Source: JBGAJN01 sp044224905
GTDB lineage: Bacteria > Verrucomicrobiota > Verrucomicrobiia > Limisphaerales > JBGAJN01
Length of the DNA: 64,000 bases
Direction: 5' to 3'
Assembly: GCA_044224905.1 (NCBI GenBank)
Contig: JBGAJN010000002.1
Coordinates: forward strand, 1,116,001-1,180,000
The position numbers and the translations under genes are program-made. The notes beneath the pieces were generated by a model. It saw only the letters and a program-made list of their open reading frames with translations, did no database searches and was not told the DNA's origin. The first letter of the stretch is position 1, and each line of letters starts with the position of its first letter. Of the stretch, positions 50,013-59,794 are shown piece by piece.

Positions 50013-52406
50013 ATGAGCAACCAGTCTCAACAATGTCCCCGGTGCGGCGCCCCCATCACCGCCGAATCGCCGCAAGGGCTGTGTCCGAAATGCCTCCTCG
50101 AGGCCGTGGCGCTCGGAACCGAGCCCGGCGAGCCAGCCGGTCCCCACGGAACGAAGATCTTCCAGTCGCCGCCTTCGCTTGCGGATGTTGCCGCAGCCTT
50201 TCCTCAATTTGAGGTGCTCGGATTGATCGGTCGCGGCGGGATGGGAGTGGTTTACAAGGCGCGGCAAAAGTCGCTCAACCGTATCGTTGCGCTGAAGTTG
50301 CTCGCGCCGGAGCGCGTGACCGATGCGCACTTTGCTGAGCGCTTTACCCGGGAAGCGCAGGCGCTGGCCCGACTCAATCATTCGAACATCGTTACGATCC
50401 ACGACTTCGGCATCGCCAGCGCGCCCCAGACGCCAGACGCAAAACCCCATTCCCCATTCTATTTCCTGCTGATGGAGTTCGTGGATGGCGTGAACTTACG
50501 CCAGGCGATGAAGGCGGGTCGCTTCACGCCGGAGCAAGCGCTCGCGGTGGTGCCTCCCGTGTGCGAGGCGCTGCAATACGCGCACGAGCACGGCATCGTC
50601 CACCGCGACATCAAGCCGGAGAACCTGCTGCTCGACAAAGACGGCCGCGTGAAAATTGCGGACTTTGGCATCGCTAAGATGTTGGGAGCGGACGGAGCGC
50701 AGCCGTGGTCGGAGACCCAGCCGCAGCACGCGGAGCAGCCTGGGGGCGCGCTGCCAAGCGAATCTACGCTCGCCTCTGCCGCGGGCACACCGCAATACAT
50801 GGCGCCGGAGCAGAAGGCCCATCGTGTCACCGATCACCGCGCGGACATTTACTCACTCGGCGTCGTGCTCTACGAACTCCTTACAGGGGAACTCCCCGCC
50901 GACAAACTCCAACCGCCCTCGCGCAAGGTGCAGATTGATGTGCGGCTAGATGAAATTGTATTGCGCGCATTGGAGGTGAAACCCGAGCTTCGCTACCAGA
51001 CGGCGGGCGAATTTCGGACGCAGGTGGTAACGATGACCAGCAGCGCGGGCGTGCCGCCAGTTGCACCTAATGCTGCGACGGTCCTCTCGCGATTCTCGCG
51101 CACGGCGATCGTGGGCGCTTGCTGGGTGATCTTCTCCTTTATCGTGGTCCCGCCGTTTATTGCCCACGAAATTGAAACGCATGAGTTCTGGCGCCACGGC
51201 CCTTTTGCATCGGCGCTGATGTGTTTCGTGTGGTTCGTCTTCATCATTCCGGCATTCATCGCACCGCTGGGAGTCACACTTCTCGGCTATATCGCCGTCA
51301 CCCAAATCCGCCGTTCGGCGGGAAAACTCCACGGGCTCGGTCTCGCGGTTTTCGATTGCTTGCTGTTCCCACTGCTCGCGCTGAATGCCTTCATCATCGG
51401 CGTGGCAGCCGTGGGGTTGCGAAATGTTCTGCATTTGGGAGCACCAGTGCCGAACTGGGTGATATCGCTGCTCTTGCTCGCGGGGTTGGGAATTTTGGCC
51501 GCTTTGATTGCAGTAAACGTCCTCATCATCCGCCGCGTCTGGCGGGCGGTGAACCAATCGGCGACCCGTTCCAGCACCGCCGCAGCGGCGGCCGACCCGC
51601 AGCAGCAGCTCTATCATGCGATGGGCTACCGCACGAAGTGGGGCCAGCGCCTGCTGATCCTTTCGGTGGTCGGCTTCGCTGGATTTATCGGATTCGTTTC
51701 CGGCTTGCAGCCCCTGCAGATGCTGTTCGCGTTCTTCGGCTTCCTCGGCGTGGCAACGTTGATTGAATTGTTTCATCGCATCCGTCACGCCGGGCCTGAC
51801 GTTCCCGCAGATTCGTGGCCCCGTCGCATCGTTCTGCTGCTGGCCGCCATCGTGGGACTGATCGGGGCGGTCATGGTGTTCTTCCTCATAGTTTATCAGT
51901 TTTCTCGAACCAGTGTTCCGCCTAGTTCCACGCGCCATATTGTGAGTGACGGGGCCGCTATCACCGAATCCGAATTGCCGATGTTTGTGCCGAGCGCAAA
52001 GCCGGACTTGCAGCAAATCCGCACCGAAGCGCAGCGGTTGATGCAAAGCGGGCGTTACGAGGAATCGCTCCAGCGCATCCTGTGGTATCACCACCATGCC
52101 GTGGAGCACGGCGAGAACAACGCCGTGCGGCTTTCCTTCGGATTGAGCGACTGGACGGAACTCGCCCGCCGTTATCCGAAAGCGAAGCAGGCCATGATCG
52201 AAGTCCGTGACCGCGACCTGCGGGCCTTCGCCGAAGGCCACGGCTACTTCGACTTGTTTCTGGAAGTGGCGCGACTCAACCAGGCGTTGCGCGACGACGC
52301 GGCCACGCTGACCCTGTTAAAGTCCATCGAGCAGCGCGACCCGGCTCTAGCGAAACAGTGCGCCATCATCATCGAAGAAGACTTGAAGCGGCGCGCGTTG
52401 AAATAA
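50013..52406 (+). CDS. Zinc-ribbon Ser/Thr protein kinase with membrane domain
   Basis: 797 residues. Zinc ribbon with Cys 8, 11, 24 and 27 (CPRCGA, CPKC). PknB-type kinase (about 65-345): Gly loop GRGGMG (73-78), Lys95, HRD 197-199, DFG 217-219, and the TPQYMAPE region. Several membrane helices follow between about 360 and 640, and a soluble C-terminal region (660-797). All catalytic residues are present. GGAAGAGG lies just before the ATG. A sigma factor gene starts 4 bases after its stop; this pairing is common in Planctomycetes and Verrucomicrobia and suggests that the kinase controls or is controlled by that factor. Confidence 0.9.
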   Translation: MSNQSQQCPRCGAPITAESPQGLCPKCLLEAVALGTEPGEPAGPHGTKIFQSPPSLADVAAAFPQFEVLGLIGRGGMGVVYKARQKSLNRIVALKLLAPERVTDAHFAERFTREAQALARLNHSNIVTIHDFGIASAPQTPDAKPHSPFYFLLMEFVDGVNLRQAMKAGRFTPEQALAVVPPVCEALQYAHEHGIVHRDIKPENLLLDKDGRVKIADFGIAKMLGADGAQPWSETQPQHAEQPGGALPSESTLASAAGTPQYMAPEQKAHRVTDHRADIYSLGVVLYELLTGELPADKLQPPSRKVQIDVRLDEIVLRALEVKPELRYQTAGEFRTQVVTMTSSAGVPPVAPNAATVLSRFSRTAIVGACWVIFSFIVVPPFIAHEIETHEFWRHGPFASALMCFVWFVFIIPAFIAPLGVTLLGYIAVTQIRRSAGKLHGLGLAVFDCLLFPLLALNAFIIGVAAVGLRNVLHLGAPVPNWVISLLLLAGLGILAALIAVNVLIIRRVWRAVNQSATRSSTAAAAADPQQQLYHAMGYRTKWGQRLLILSVVGFAGFIGFVSGLQPLQMLFAFFGFLGVATLIELFHRIRHAGPDVPADSWPRRIVLLLAAIVGLIGAVMVFFLIVYQFSRTSVPPSSTRHIVSDGAAITESELPMFVPSAKPDLQQIRTEAQRLMQSGRYEESLQRILWYHHHAVEHGENNAVRLSFGLSDWTELARRYPKAKQAMIEVRDRDLRAFAEGHGYFDLFLEVARLNQALRDDAATLTLLKSIEQRDPALAKQCAIIIEEDLKRRALK

Positions 52407-52410
52407 CCCT

Positions 52411-53148
52411 GTGACCAATTCCAGCACGCCCGGTCCGTCATCCGCCACCTTCCGCACCACGCGGTGGACGCAGGTGCTCGCCTCGCGCGGCGACTCGGTC
52501 GCGGCGAAGACGGCGTTGAGTGATTTGTGCGCGGCTTACTACGCGCCCGTGGTGGCGTTCCTGCGCGCGGAGGGGCGCGATGAGGATGGGGCTCGCGAAC
52601 TGGCCCACGCCTTCTTCGCGCGCGTGCTGGAGCGGCAATCCCTCGGCGGCGCGGACCCGGCGCGTGGACGCTTCCGCTCCTACCTGCTCGGCGCGTTGAA
52701 ACATTTCCTCGCCGATGCGCGCGATCGCGCCGGCGCGGCCAAACGCGGTGGTGGAGAATCGCCGTTGCCGCTCGATCTGGGGACGGATACTTCCGCCAGC
52801 GCCGAATTTGCCGATGTGAATGCGCCCACGCCGGATCGGGAGTTCGATCGAAAGTGGGCGTTCACCGTACTCGACCGCGCGCTCATCGCGCTGGCCGCCG
52901 AACATGCGGACACGGGCGAACGGAAACATTTCGAGACGCTCAAGCCGTGGCTTACGGGCGAGACGGAGAAGATTTCGCAGGCCGACGCCGCCCGCGCGCT
53001 GAGCATGAACGAAGGTGCGGTGAAAGTGGCGATTCACCGTTTGCGCAAGCGCTTCCGCGAACTGGTGAAAGCGGAAATTGCCCAGACCCTCACCGACCCG
53101 GAGCAGGTGGCCGATGAATTGCGCCACCTCATTGAGGTCGTCCGCTGA
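52411..53148 (+). CDS. ECF-type RNA polymerase sigma factor
   Basis: 245 residues from GTG. Region 2 around YYAPVVAFLRAEGRDEDGARELAHAFFARVLER, and region 4 with DAARALSMNEGAVKVAIHRLRKRFRELV. A linker of about 60 residues separates them. It belongs to the ECF groups associated with Ser/Thr kinases, and the kinase gene directly upstream supports this. No anti-sigma gene is visible. Confidence 0.85.
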   Translation: MTNSSTPGPSSATFRTTRWTQVLASRGDSVAAKTALSDLCAAYYAPVVAFLRAEGRDEDGARELAHAFFARVLERQSLGGADPARGRFRSYLLGALKHFLADARDRAGAAKRGGGESPLPLDLGTDTSASAEFADVNAPTPDREFDRKWAFTVLDRALIALAAEHADTGERKHFETLKPWLTGETEKISQADAARALSMNEGAVKVAIHRLRKRFRELVKAEIAQTLTDPEQVADELRHLIEVVR

Positions 53149-53218
53149 ATGGTTCGCACTCCCGGGGTGCGGCCGGTTGCGTAAGAAGAGAGCGGTTGAG
53201 GTTGAAGCCGTGCGCCGC

Positions 53219-56200
53219 TTATTCGCGGGGGAGGCGGGCGAAGTGTTTTGCCGTGATGCCAGAGGCAAGTTCCCGCACGCGGATTTCCCACACGCCCGCC
53301 GGATCGTTCTTCGCGAAGTCCAACTGGAGGTCGAGCTTGCCATCCCGCGCGCCGTAGAAGCCGCTGAATTCTCCCGCCCGCCCCGCCGGATCAACGATAT
53401 CAACCCTCACGGGCACTACTGCGGGAATCGCAGCCCCGTCAGCATCGTTTATGTTGACCGTGATCTTGAAGGGATCGCAAGTGCACGCCGTAGCGCCGGC
53501 GTTGATGACAACGGAGTGGATCGCGTTCGACGTCGCGAGGAAGATTCCGCCGTCGCACGGGCCGAGATTGACCGGCCAGCGCAGCTTGCCTTCGCGCGCG
53601 GTCACCGGAACTTCGCGGCTGGCGCGCAGGTCGTAAACGTGGCCGCTTTTTCGTGTGAGGGAGATTTCGCCTGCGCTCGGCAGGCCATTCTCCATGACGA
53701 GCCCGTGCTGGCCGATGTACGTCCCGAACTCGCGCCGATCGTTCACGACAAATACATAATCGCTTTCACCGCTGCCGCGAAGGTGGGTGGAGATTTCCGG
53801 ATTCGTGCTGTCGATGGGGCGAGCGTACTTCGCGTCCAATGCGGCGCGAAGTTTCGTCGCGTTCGCGAGCAAGGTGGCTTTGTCCACGTCGCCCTTTTTC
53901 GTGCGCGTGACTTTGGGCACCACGATGTCGGCTTTGATTGCGGGCGCAAGATTATCGTCGCCAATGACCACGCCGCCGCGCTTCTGAAATTCCTGAACGC
54001 GCTTCACCACGCCGGCGGGCAGGACGTCGCAATCGGAAAGCACCAGCACGTGGTAAGGATCGAGCCCTTGTTTCATCAGGGTCTCCTCGAACAACACTTC
54101 CGGCTGAAGTTGCGCGTAGAGCAGCGTGAGGTAAGTCTCATCGCTGGAGTAACCGTAGCTGCCGCGTCGTGCGAACATCTGGGCGGTGAAGCTGTCGAGA
54201 TACGCCACGTCGGTGCGGCGTTCGCCGATTTGGCACAACGTTGGGCCGAGCGGTTTCACCACGCCGTGCAGGAGTTCGCGGAGGACGCTTTGCGTGTCGG
54301 GATTCGTGTAGCGGTAGCCACCGATGCTGTCGGTCGGCACGAGCGACTGCCAGCCGTGATACATGATGCCCGCGATGGGGCGGGCGATCTCCGTCCAGAA
54401 CGCCTCGCGCACGTGCATCGGCGCCGTGGTGATATAGGCCGCGTCGGGATCGTGATCGTCAAACGGCGAGGCGATGTGACTCGTACCCGATTTTTTCGGC
54501 GCGGTTTGCGAACGGTACATGATGAGCTGCGTCATCTTCATCACGCGTGGTTTCTGTGGAGAGTTCGCGGCCATTGCGAGCAGTTCATCTGTGAAGTAAC
54601 CGATGCGCAAGGGATCGGGATAGGTGTAAGTCCATTGCCCGAGCACATCGACTTCGCCGCCGCTGCCGCCAATGCTCGGCGCTCGGATTGCCGGATCAAA
54701 CCAGGTCCACATGTCCCGGCGACCGGTGGAGTGAAGGCCGCGATGCACCGCGGTGTTCAGTCCGTTCCAACCATCTCCCGTCGTCCAGTACCAGCGATAA
54801 AACTTCAGCAGCGGATGATCGTCGGGAACAACGCGATCCTTCGAGAAGTTCTTCAACTTGCCCCACTCGACGCCGTTTTTGATCGCGACCTCCGCGGGAA
54901 TGTCTTCACCTGAAAATTTCCGGTACGCGTCGCGATCAAACTGTGAAAAGCTGACCTGCGCGGAGTCGCGGGTTTCAGTATTGATCAGTGCAGCCTGCCA
55001 AGCAGGAAACTTGTCATACGCTTGCGCAATTGACGCACCGACGTTGAAGCAAAAGTCGGTGAGACCGGGCAACGCCGCATTGACGTCGGGCCGGGCCGCG
55101 TTCGGTTTTCCGTTGCGATCCACACGTTGAAGCTCCTTCCGCTCTTTCAACCAGTGCCCGGGCGAGAGGCTGAACGCGATGCCGAAATCGTTCGCGAGCG
55201 CGAGGTCGAGCATTTCCTTCTCGGCGTCGAGGTGTTCGTCCTTGTGCGGGCTGGTCGGCTTCTTCGCGTCCCAGATGGCGCCGTAATCCGCGCCGCCACC
55301 GAGACAATGCGTGAATCCAATGTCCTTCATCCGGGCGAGCTCGCGCTTGAAATTCGCCGGGCTGCCGCCGCCCCACATGACCACGGGCATTTGATTCGGC
55401 GTGGGCCGCGGCGCGACCACTAGGTCAACACTCTCCTCGCTGACGAACGGCGGTTCGCCGGGCATCTCCAACCGCGCTTTCACCCGATACGTATCCGGCC
55501 GCAGCGAAGTGTCGAAGCGATACGCCACTTCGTGGGTCGCGCCCGCGGCGAGCGAGGGCACGTCAAAACTTTTCTCGCCGAGACCTTCGGTCGAAACGCG
55601 CAGCGTGAGTTTATTCGCCGCCGCTTTACTCAAGTTGCGCACAACCACCGTGACTGGCTCAGCGCGCTCCATGCGCAACCACGTCTTGCGCTCGGTGCGG
55701 AACTCCACCGCCACGGGACGAAACTCGAGCGCGCCGTCGCAAATGCGCACCTCATCGATCAGCCCCGGGAAGCCGCCGTAATAGCTGCCCCCGCGATCAC
55801 CGATCGACAACGCCACTTTGCCGGGCGCGACCGGTCCGCGACCAGGTTTGCGCACAACGCCAAGCGGCGCTCCGTTGAGAAAGAATCGCACCTCGCCCGC
55901 GCCATCGTAGGTGAAGGCGACGTGCTGCCAGTTGGTGCTGAGTTTGAATCCGTCCGAAGTAAACGTCTCTGACGCATCACCGAAACCGAGGATCGCCTGT
56001 AGATGACGACTGCCGCCTTTGTCTGCGGCTGCGAAACGAAATTGGTAGTCGGTGTGGGCGACGTATTTTTTATCGAGAAGGAACGGCGCGAGCTTATCCG
56101 TTAACTCTGCGCCCGGCTTGAGCCACATCTCTGCAGTGAATGCGCCCTTCGGCGACAGCGCCGCCTTCGTCGAAGCGAGGGCCGCGTGACGTTTGTCCGC

Positions 56201-56503
56201 GACGGGCCAGCCGGCGAACGACTCCAGCGCGCCATCGAACTTGCCCTGCGATGCGGCCTGCGCACCGGCAAGCGTGAGGTGATTGCCCTTCGCGGAAGAA
56301 TCATTGGTCACCGCGCTTGGTTTGAACTGCCAGTAACCAAGCACGTGCGGCCCATTCGCGTCGCGGCCAGAGTAGCCGGATTGCCAGGTTTCGCTGAGGC
56401 GGGCGGTGGGCTTTTGCGAGAAGGCTGATGGAACGAAACCAACGAGCGATAGTGCGAGAACCAAAAAGATTCCGGCGGCGTTTGAACGGTGCGGAGTGAA
56501 CAT
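53219..56503 (-). CDS. Secreted LamG-domain glycoside hydrolase-like protein
   Basis: 1094 residues with signal peptide (IFLVLALSLVGFVPSAFSQ). A LamG/concanavalin-type domain (about 50-270; GLIDEVRICDGALEF) is followed by an NPCBM/Ig-like segment (about 275-370) and a long (beta/alpha)8-like region (about 385-770, MPVVMWGGGSPANFKRELARMKDIGF) reminiscent of clan-A hydrolases such as GH42/GH5. A Rossmann-like segment (VLVLSDCDVLP) and C-terminal beta domains complete it. I cannot assign the catalytic acids or substrate. It faces the sulfatase region and may act on sulfated polysaccharide. Confidence 0.72.
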   Translation of the reverse strand: MFTPHRSNAAGIFLVLALSLVGFVPSAFSQKPTARLSETWQSGYSGRDANGPHVLGYWQFKPSAVTNDSSAKGNHLTLAGAQAASQGKFDGALESFAGWPVADKRHAALASTKAALSPKGAFTAEMWLKPGAELTDKLAPFLLDKKYVAHTDYQFRFAAADKGGSRHLQAILGFGDASETFTSDGFKLSTNWQHVAFTYDGAGEVRFFLNGAPLGVVRKPGRGPVAPGKVALSIGDRGGSYYGGFPGLIDEVRICDGALEFRPVAVEFRTERKTWLRMERAEPVTVVVRNLSKAAANKLTLRVSTEGLGEKSFDVPSLAAGATHEVAYRFDTSLRPDTYRVKARLEMPGEPPFVSEESVDLVVAPRPTPNQMPVVMWGGGSPANFKRELARMKDIGFTHCLGGGADYGAIWDAKKPTSPHKDEHLDAEKEMLDLALANDFGIAFSLSPGHWLKERKELQRVDRNGKPNAARPDVNAALPGLTDFCFNVGASIAQAYDKFPAWQAALINTETRDSAQVSFSQFDRDAYRKFSGEDIPAEVAIKNGVEWGKLKNFSKDRVVPDDHPLLKFYRWYWTTGDGWNGLNTAVHRGLHSTGRRDMWTWFDPAIRAPSIGGSGGEVDVLGQWTYTYPDPLRIGYFTDELLAMAANSPQKPRVMKMTQLIMYRSQTAPKKSGTSHIASPFDDHDPDAAYITTAPMHVREAFWTEIARPIAGIMYHGWQSLVPTDSIGGYRYTNPDTQSVLRELLHGVVKPLGPTLCQIGERRTDVAYLDSFTAQMFARRGSYGYSSDETYLTLLYAQLQPEVLFEETLMKQGLDPYHVLVLSDCDVLPAGVVKRVQEFQKRGGVVIGDDNLAPAIKADIVVPKVTRTKKGDVDKATLLANATKLRAALDAKYARPIDSTNPEISTHLRGSGESDYVFVVNDRREFGTYIGQHGLVMENGLPSAGEISLTRKSGHVYDLRASREVPVTAREGKLRWPVNLGPCDGGIFLATSNAIHSVVINAGATACTCDPFKITVNINDADGAAIPAVVPVRVDIVDPAGRAGEFSGFYGARDGKLDLQLDFAKNDPAGVWEIRVRELASGITAKHFARLPRE

Positions 56504-56553
56504 GCGGCGGTTGGACGGAGGGGGCGGGAGAAATATTCCCCGCCACGCAGGTG

Positions 56554-58191
56554 CTAGTTTCTCCTGAGGCGAAAGAACCCCGCCGGCCCCGATAACGAGA
56601 AGCTAGTGTAGTTCGTTTTGTCGATGACTGTCGGGGTGAAGTTTCTATTCCACACCCCTACAACGTTCAAGTCGTCCGTTGACTCGATGGCAAAACCGAG
56701 TGGAAAAGTCGGCCAAGAGAGCGTCACAAGTTCACCAGCTCGTTCTACCCTCAGATTCGGCGGGGCATACTGAATCATACTCAAAAAGCGGGATGGGCTA
56801 ACCGTGTTAGTGAAGCTAAGCGTGCCAAATTTCGCTGGTCCCAAAATAACTCCTGACACCAGAACACCATAAGGCCCCGCAGCGATGGATCGACCAACTT
56901 CGACGTTGTTGAGGAAGCCCGCTCCATTTGAGCTACCAATAGCTTTAGCCCAACGCAGGTTTCCCTCTGAATCGTAGTGAGTCATCAGGACGTCGCCCAG
57001 GCCGGCGCTACTGAGTTGTAGCCCGTCCACATCGGCGCTTCCGGTGATATCGCCAGTGGTGTAAATCCGATCTGCTCCATCAACCGCTACGCCAAAACCG
57101 GCGGTCTCCCGTGAAGGTCCGGTTCCAGATGATGGATGCGAGTTCACCGTCCTTATCCAAAGATTGCTTCCTTGAGGGGACAGTTTCAAAACGAAATGCC
57201 GAGCCAATCCGGGCGGATTATTTGAAGCGATCGTCACCCCGAAAATTACCGAGGCATCACTCGCTCCCGTGACGACGACATTCGTTTGAGAATCGAGCGC
57301 TAGATCACCCACGTAAGAGGAAATGTACATTGCAGAGTTGTTGGAAGTCGATCGTGCCCACAGCAGATTGCCGCCTGGGTCGAACTTCATTACGATGCCC
57401 TCGCCGGAGGAATTGTTATTCGTTAGCGTCAAACCGTCGATTATCAATGGCGGATAGTATTTACCGCAGAAATAGCTGTTACCGTCATTGTCGACCTTCA
57501 CCGTGCGGAACAAAGGAGACCCCGATCCAGGCAAGACTCCCCGCCGCCAAACTGGGTTGCCTGCTGGATCGAGCTTCATCAGAAAGAAATCGTTGGTGGT
57601 CAAAGGAAATGCGCCAATGTACATGTTGTTGGAACGATCTACGTCAATTCCATGCAAGGACGCGCCATCAAATCCGCCGGTCCCGCGAGCCCATAGGCAC
57701 GTACCGTCATTGCCATATTTGGCAACGAAGATTTCGCTGCCTGGATTGCCCGTTGCCACCGCGAAATTGGTGGTGCCGAACTGAATTGTCGCACCTCCCA
57801 GCGAATCGACCCAGCCCGTTACCGCAAAATCACCCGTTTCGAACACAGCGAGGCCAGTGCCAATGGTTGCGGTAGCGTTGGTGGGATTGGTGCTGCTGAT
57901 TTGATGAACCCAGAGCCAGTTTCCGAAGCGATCCATCTTCCCGACGTACATGTCGGTATTGTTACTGACAGTGTTGAATGTGTTGGAACCAAAGGTCGCC
58001 GCGCCTTTAAAACTACCGGTTAAGAAAAAATTTCCGTTGGTGTCGGCCGAGACGATCCGATTGGCGACGACGGGCATTTCGTTGACCCACGCGAACTCCG
58101 GCTCGCTTTCTGCGGAAGATACGGCCGAAGCGCCAAACCAGATTACTGGCAACACTGGTAACCAGATGAGTTTTCGTAAATGAGTCATCAA
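56554..58191 (-). CDS. Secreted SBBP/beta-propeller repeat protein
   Basis: 545 residues with signal peptide (LIWLPVLPVIWFGASAVSS). Repeats of the type YVGKMDRFGNWLWVHQ and VVTGASDASVIFG give six to seven propeller-like blades. The C-terminal domain is a short beta unit ending FRLRRN. No enzyme motif. Base composition is somewhat more AT-rich than its neighbours. It is divergent from the sulfatase. Confidence 0.7.
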   Translation of the reverse strand: MMTHLRKLIWLPVLPVIWFGASAVSSAESEPEFAWVNEMPVVANRIVSADTNGNFFLTGSFKGAATFGSNTFNTVSNNTDMYVGKMDRFGNWLWVHQISSTNPTNATATIGTGLAVFETGDFAVTGWVDSLGGATIQFGTTNFAVATGNPGSEIFVAKYGNDGTCLWARGTGGFDGASLHGIDVDRSNNMYIGAFPLTTNDFFLMKLDPAGNPVWRRGVLPGSGSPLFRTVKVDNDGNSYFCGKYYPPLIIDGLTLTNNNSSGEGIVMKFDPGGNLLWARSTSNNSAMYISSYVGDLALDSQTNVVVTGASDASVIFGVTIASNNPPGLARHFVLKLSPQGSNLWIRTVNSHPSSGTGPSRETAGFGVAVDGADRIYTTGDITGSADVDGLQLSSAGLGDVLMTHYDSEGNLRWAKAIGSSNGAGFLNNVEVGRSIAAGPYGVLVSGVILGPAKFGTLSFTNTVSPSRFLSMIQYAPPNLRVERAGELVTLSWPTFPLGFAIESTDDLNVVGVWNRNFTPTVIDKTNYTSFSLSGPAGFFRLRRN

Positions 58192-58325
58192 TATTCTCCA
58201 AGCGGACTTTTGGACTCTTGATGATCCTATTGCAACTCCATTTCATTATGAGCGTCGCGGAGAACGCATTCCGCGGTTCGCGCTCAGACTTGCCACTGTC
58301 GGCGACCTTTCGGCACACTGTTGGC

Positions 58326-59771
58326 ATGATTCACCGCTTATTTGGCGCGTTTGCTATTCTCGTGGCATTCTCGACTGTTCCTCTTCCGGCCGCCGAATCC
58401 AAGCGGCCGAATATTCTCTGGCTGATCGGCGAGGATCTCGGCCCGGAGCTTGGCTGCTACGGGACCAAGGAAGTGTGGACGCCGAATCTGGACAAGCTCG
58501 CCGCCAGCGGAATGCGTTACACGCGCGCTTACACTACGGCGCCGGTCTGCTCCGCGAGCCGCTCGGGTTTCATCACCGGCATGTATCAAACGACGATCGG
58601 CGCGCATAATCATCGCTCGCATCGCGACGATGGCTACAAAGTGCCCGAAGGTGTAAAACCGGTAACGGATTGGATGCGCGCGGCAGGTTACTTCACGGCG
58701 AACCTAGTCAACCTGCCTGCGAGCTGCGGCTTCAAAGGAACGGGCAAGACGGATTGGAATTTTACTTACGAGGGCAAGCCCTACGACTCCGGTGATTGGA
58801 ACGAATTGAAATCCCACCAACCGTTTTTCGCGCACTTGAATTTCAACGAAACCCACCGGACTTATCACGGCCCGAAGCGCGCGGATCCGGCGAAGGTCGT
58901 ATTCCCGCCGTATTATCCCGATCACCCGGTCACGCGAAAGGACTGGGCGGAGTATCTCGACAGCGCGTCGGAACTCGACGTGAAGGTTGGCAAGGTTCTC
59001 GAAGCGCTCAAGGCGGACGGACTCGCGGACGACACGGTGATCATCTTCATCGGCGATCACGGGCAATCGCACGTGCGCGGCAAACAGTTCGTCTATGAGG
59101 AAGGTTTGCACATTCCGCTGTTGATCCGGTGGCCGAAGAACTTCCCGGCGCCGAAGAATTTCAAACCCGGCACGGTGAGCGATCAGATCATCGAGGCGAT
59201 CGATCTCACCGCTACGGCCATCTCCCTCGCGGGCGCGCCCAAACCGGCGAAGATGCAAGGCCGCGTGTTCCTCGGTGACCACGCCGAGGCCGCTCGCGAC
59301 TACGCGCACGGCGCGCGTGATCGTTGCGACGAAACGGTCTTCCGCCTGCGCACGGTGCGCGATGCGCGATATCGCTACATTCGCAACTTCACGCCGGATC
59401 GTCCGTTCCTTCAGAAGAACGACTACAAGGAGCGGCAGTATCCCGTGTGGAACTTGCTCAAGGAACTTCACGCACAAGGCAAACTCACGCCCGTGCAGGA
59501 AGTGCTTTGCGCGCCCACGATGCCGCCCGAGGAATTCTTCGATCTCGAAACGGATCCTTACGAAATCAAAAACCTGGTGAACTCCACGCAGCCCGAGCAT
59601 CAGGCGGCGCTCAAGCGTCTCCGCACGGAGATGGATCAATGGCTCACGGCCTCGGATGATCAAGGCCGCTTCATGGAATCGCCGGAAGTCGTCGCCCGCA
59701 AAGGCGCGACCAAAGCCGGGGGCGACGGCGACGCCAAGCCGAAGAAGAAAAAGAAGAAGGCGAACAACTAA
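58326..59771 (+). CDS. Type I sulfatase, secreted
   Basis: 481 residues from the ATG at 58326, which gives a proper signal peptide (MIHRLFGAFAILVAFSTVPLPAA); the frame starts further upstream but without family support. The metal-binding start is NILWLIGEDLGPELGCYG. The formylglycine site is Cys75 in CSASR, the C-x-x-S-R form. A further metal site is IFIGDHGQSHVRGKQ. The C-terminus is a Lys-rich tail. It hydrolyses sulfate esters, probably of polysaccharides. Activation needs a formylglycine-generating enzyme, not in the window. Confidence 0.92.
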   Translation: MIHRLFGAFAILVAFSTVPLPAAESKRPNILWLIGEDLGPELGCYGTKEVWTPNLDKLAASGMRYTRAYTTAPVCSASRSGFITGMYQTTIGAHNHRSHRDDGYKVPEGVKPVTDWMRAAGYFTANLVNLPASCGFKGTGKTDWNFTYEGKPYDSGDWNELKSHQPFFAHLNFNETHRTYHGPKRADPAKVVFPPYYPDHPVTRKDWAEYLDSASELDVKVGKVLEALKADGLADDTVIIFIGDHGQSHVRGKQFVYEEGLHIPLLIRWPKNFPAPKNFKPGTVSDQIIEAIDLTATAISLAGAPKPAKMQGRVFLGDHAEAARDYAHGARDRCDETVFRLRTVRDARYRYIRNFTPDRPFLQKNDYKERQYPVWNLLKELHAQGKLTPVQEVLCAPTMPPEEFFDLETDPYEIKNLVNSTQPEHQAALKRLRTEMDQWLTASDDQGRFMESPEVVARKGATKAGGDGDAKPKKKKKKANN

Positions 59772-59794
59772 CTCGGGCGAGGAATCGCCGCGCG

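Noticed and set aside
53078..54913. 611-codon plus-strand open frame opposite the LamG hydrolase
   Set aside because: Shadow frame; the opposite strand encodes a signal peptide and recognisable domains.
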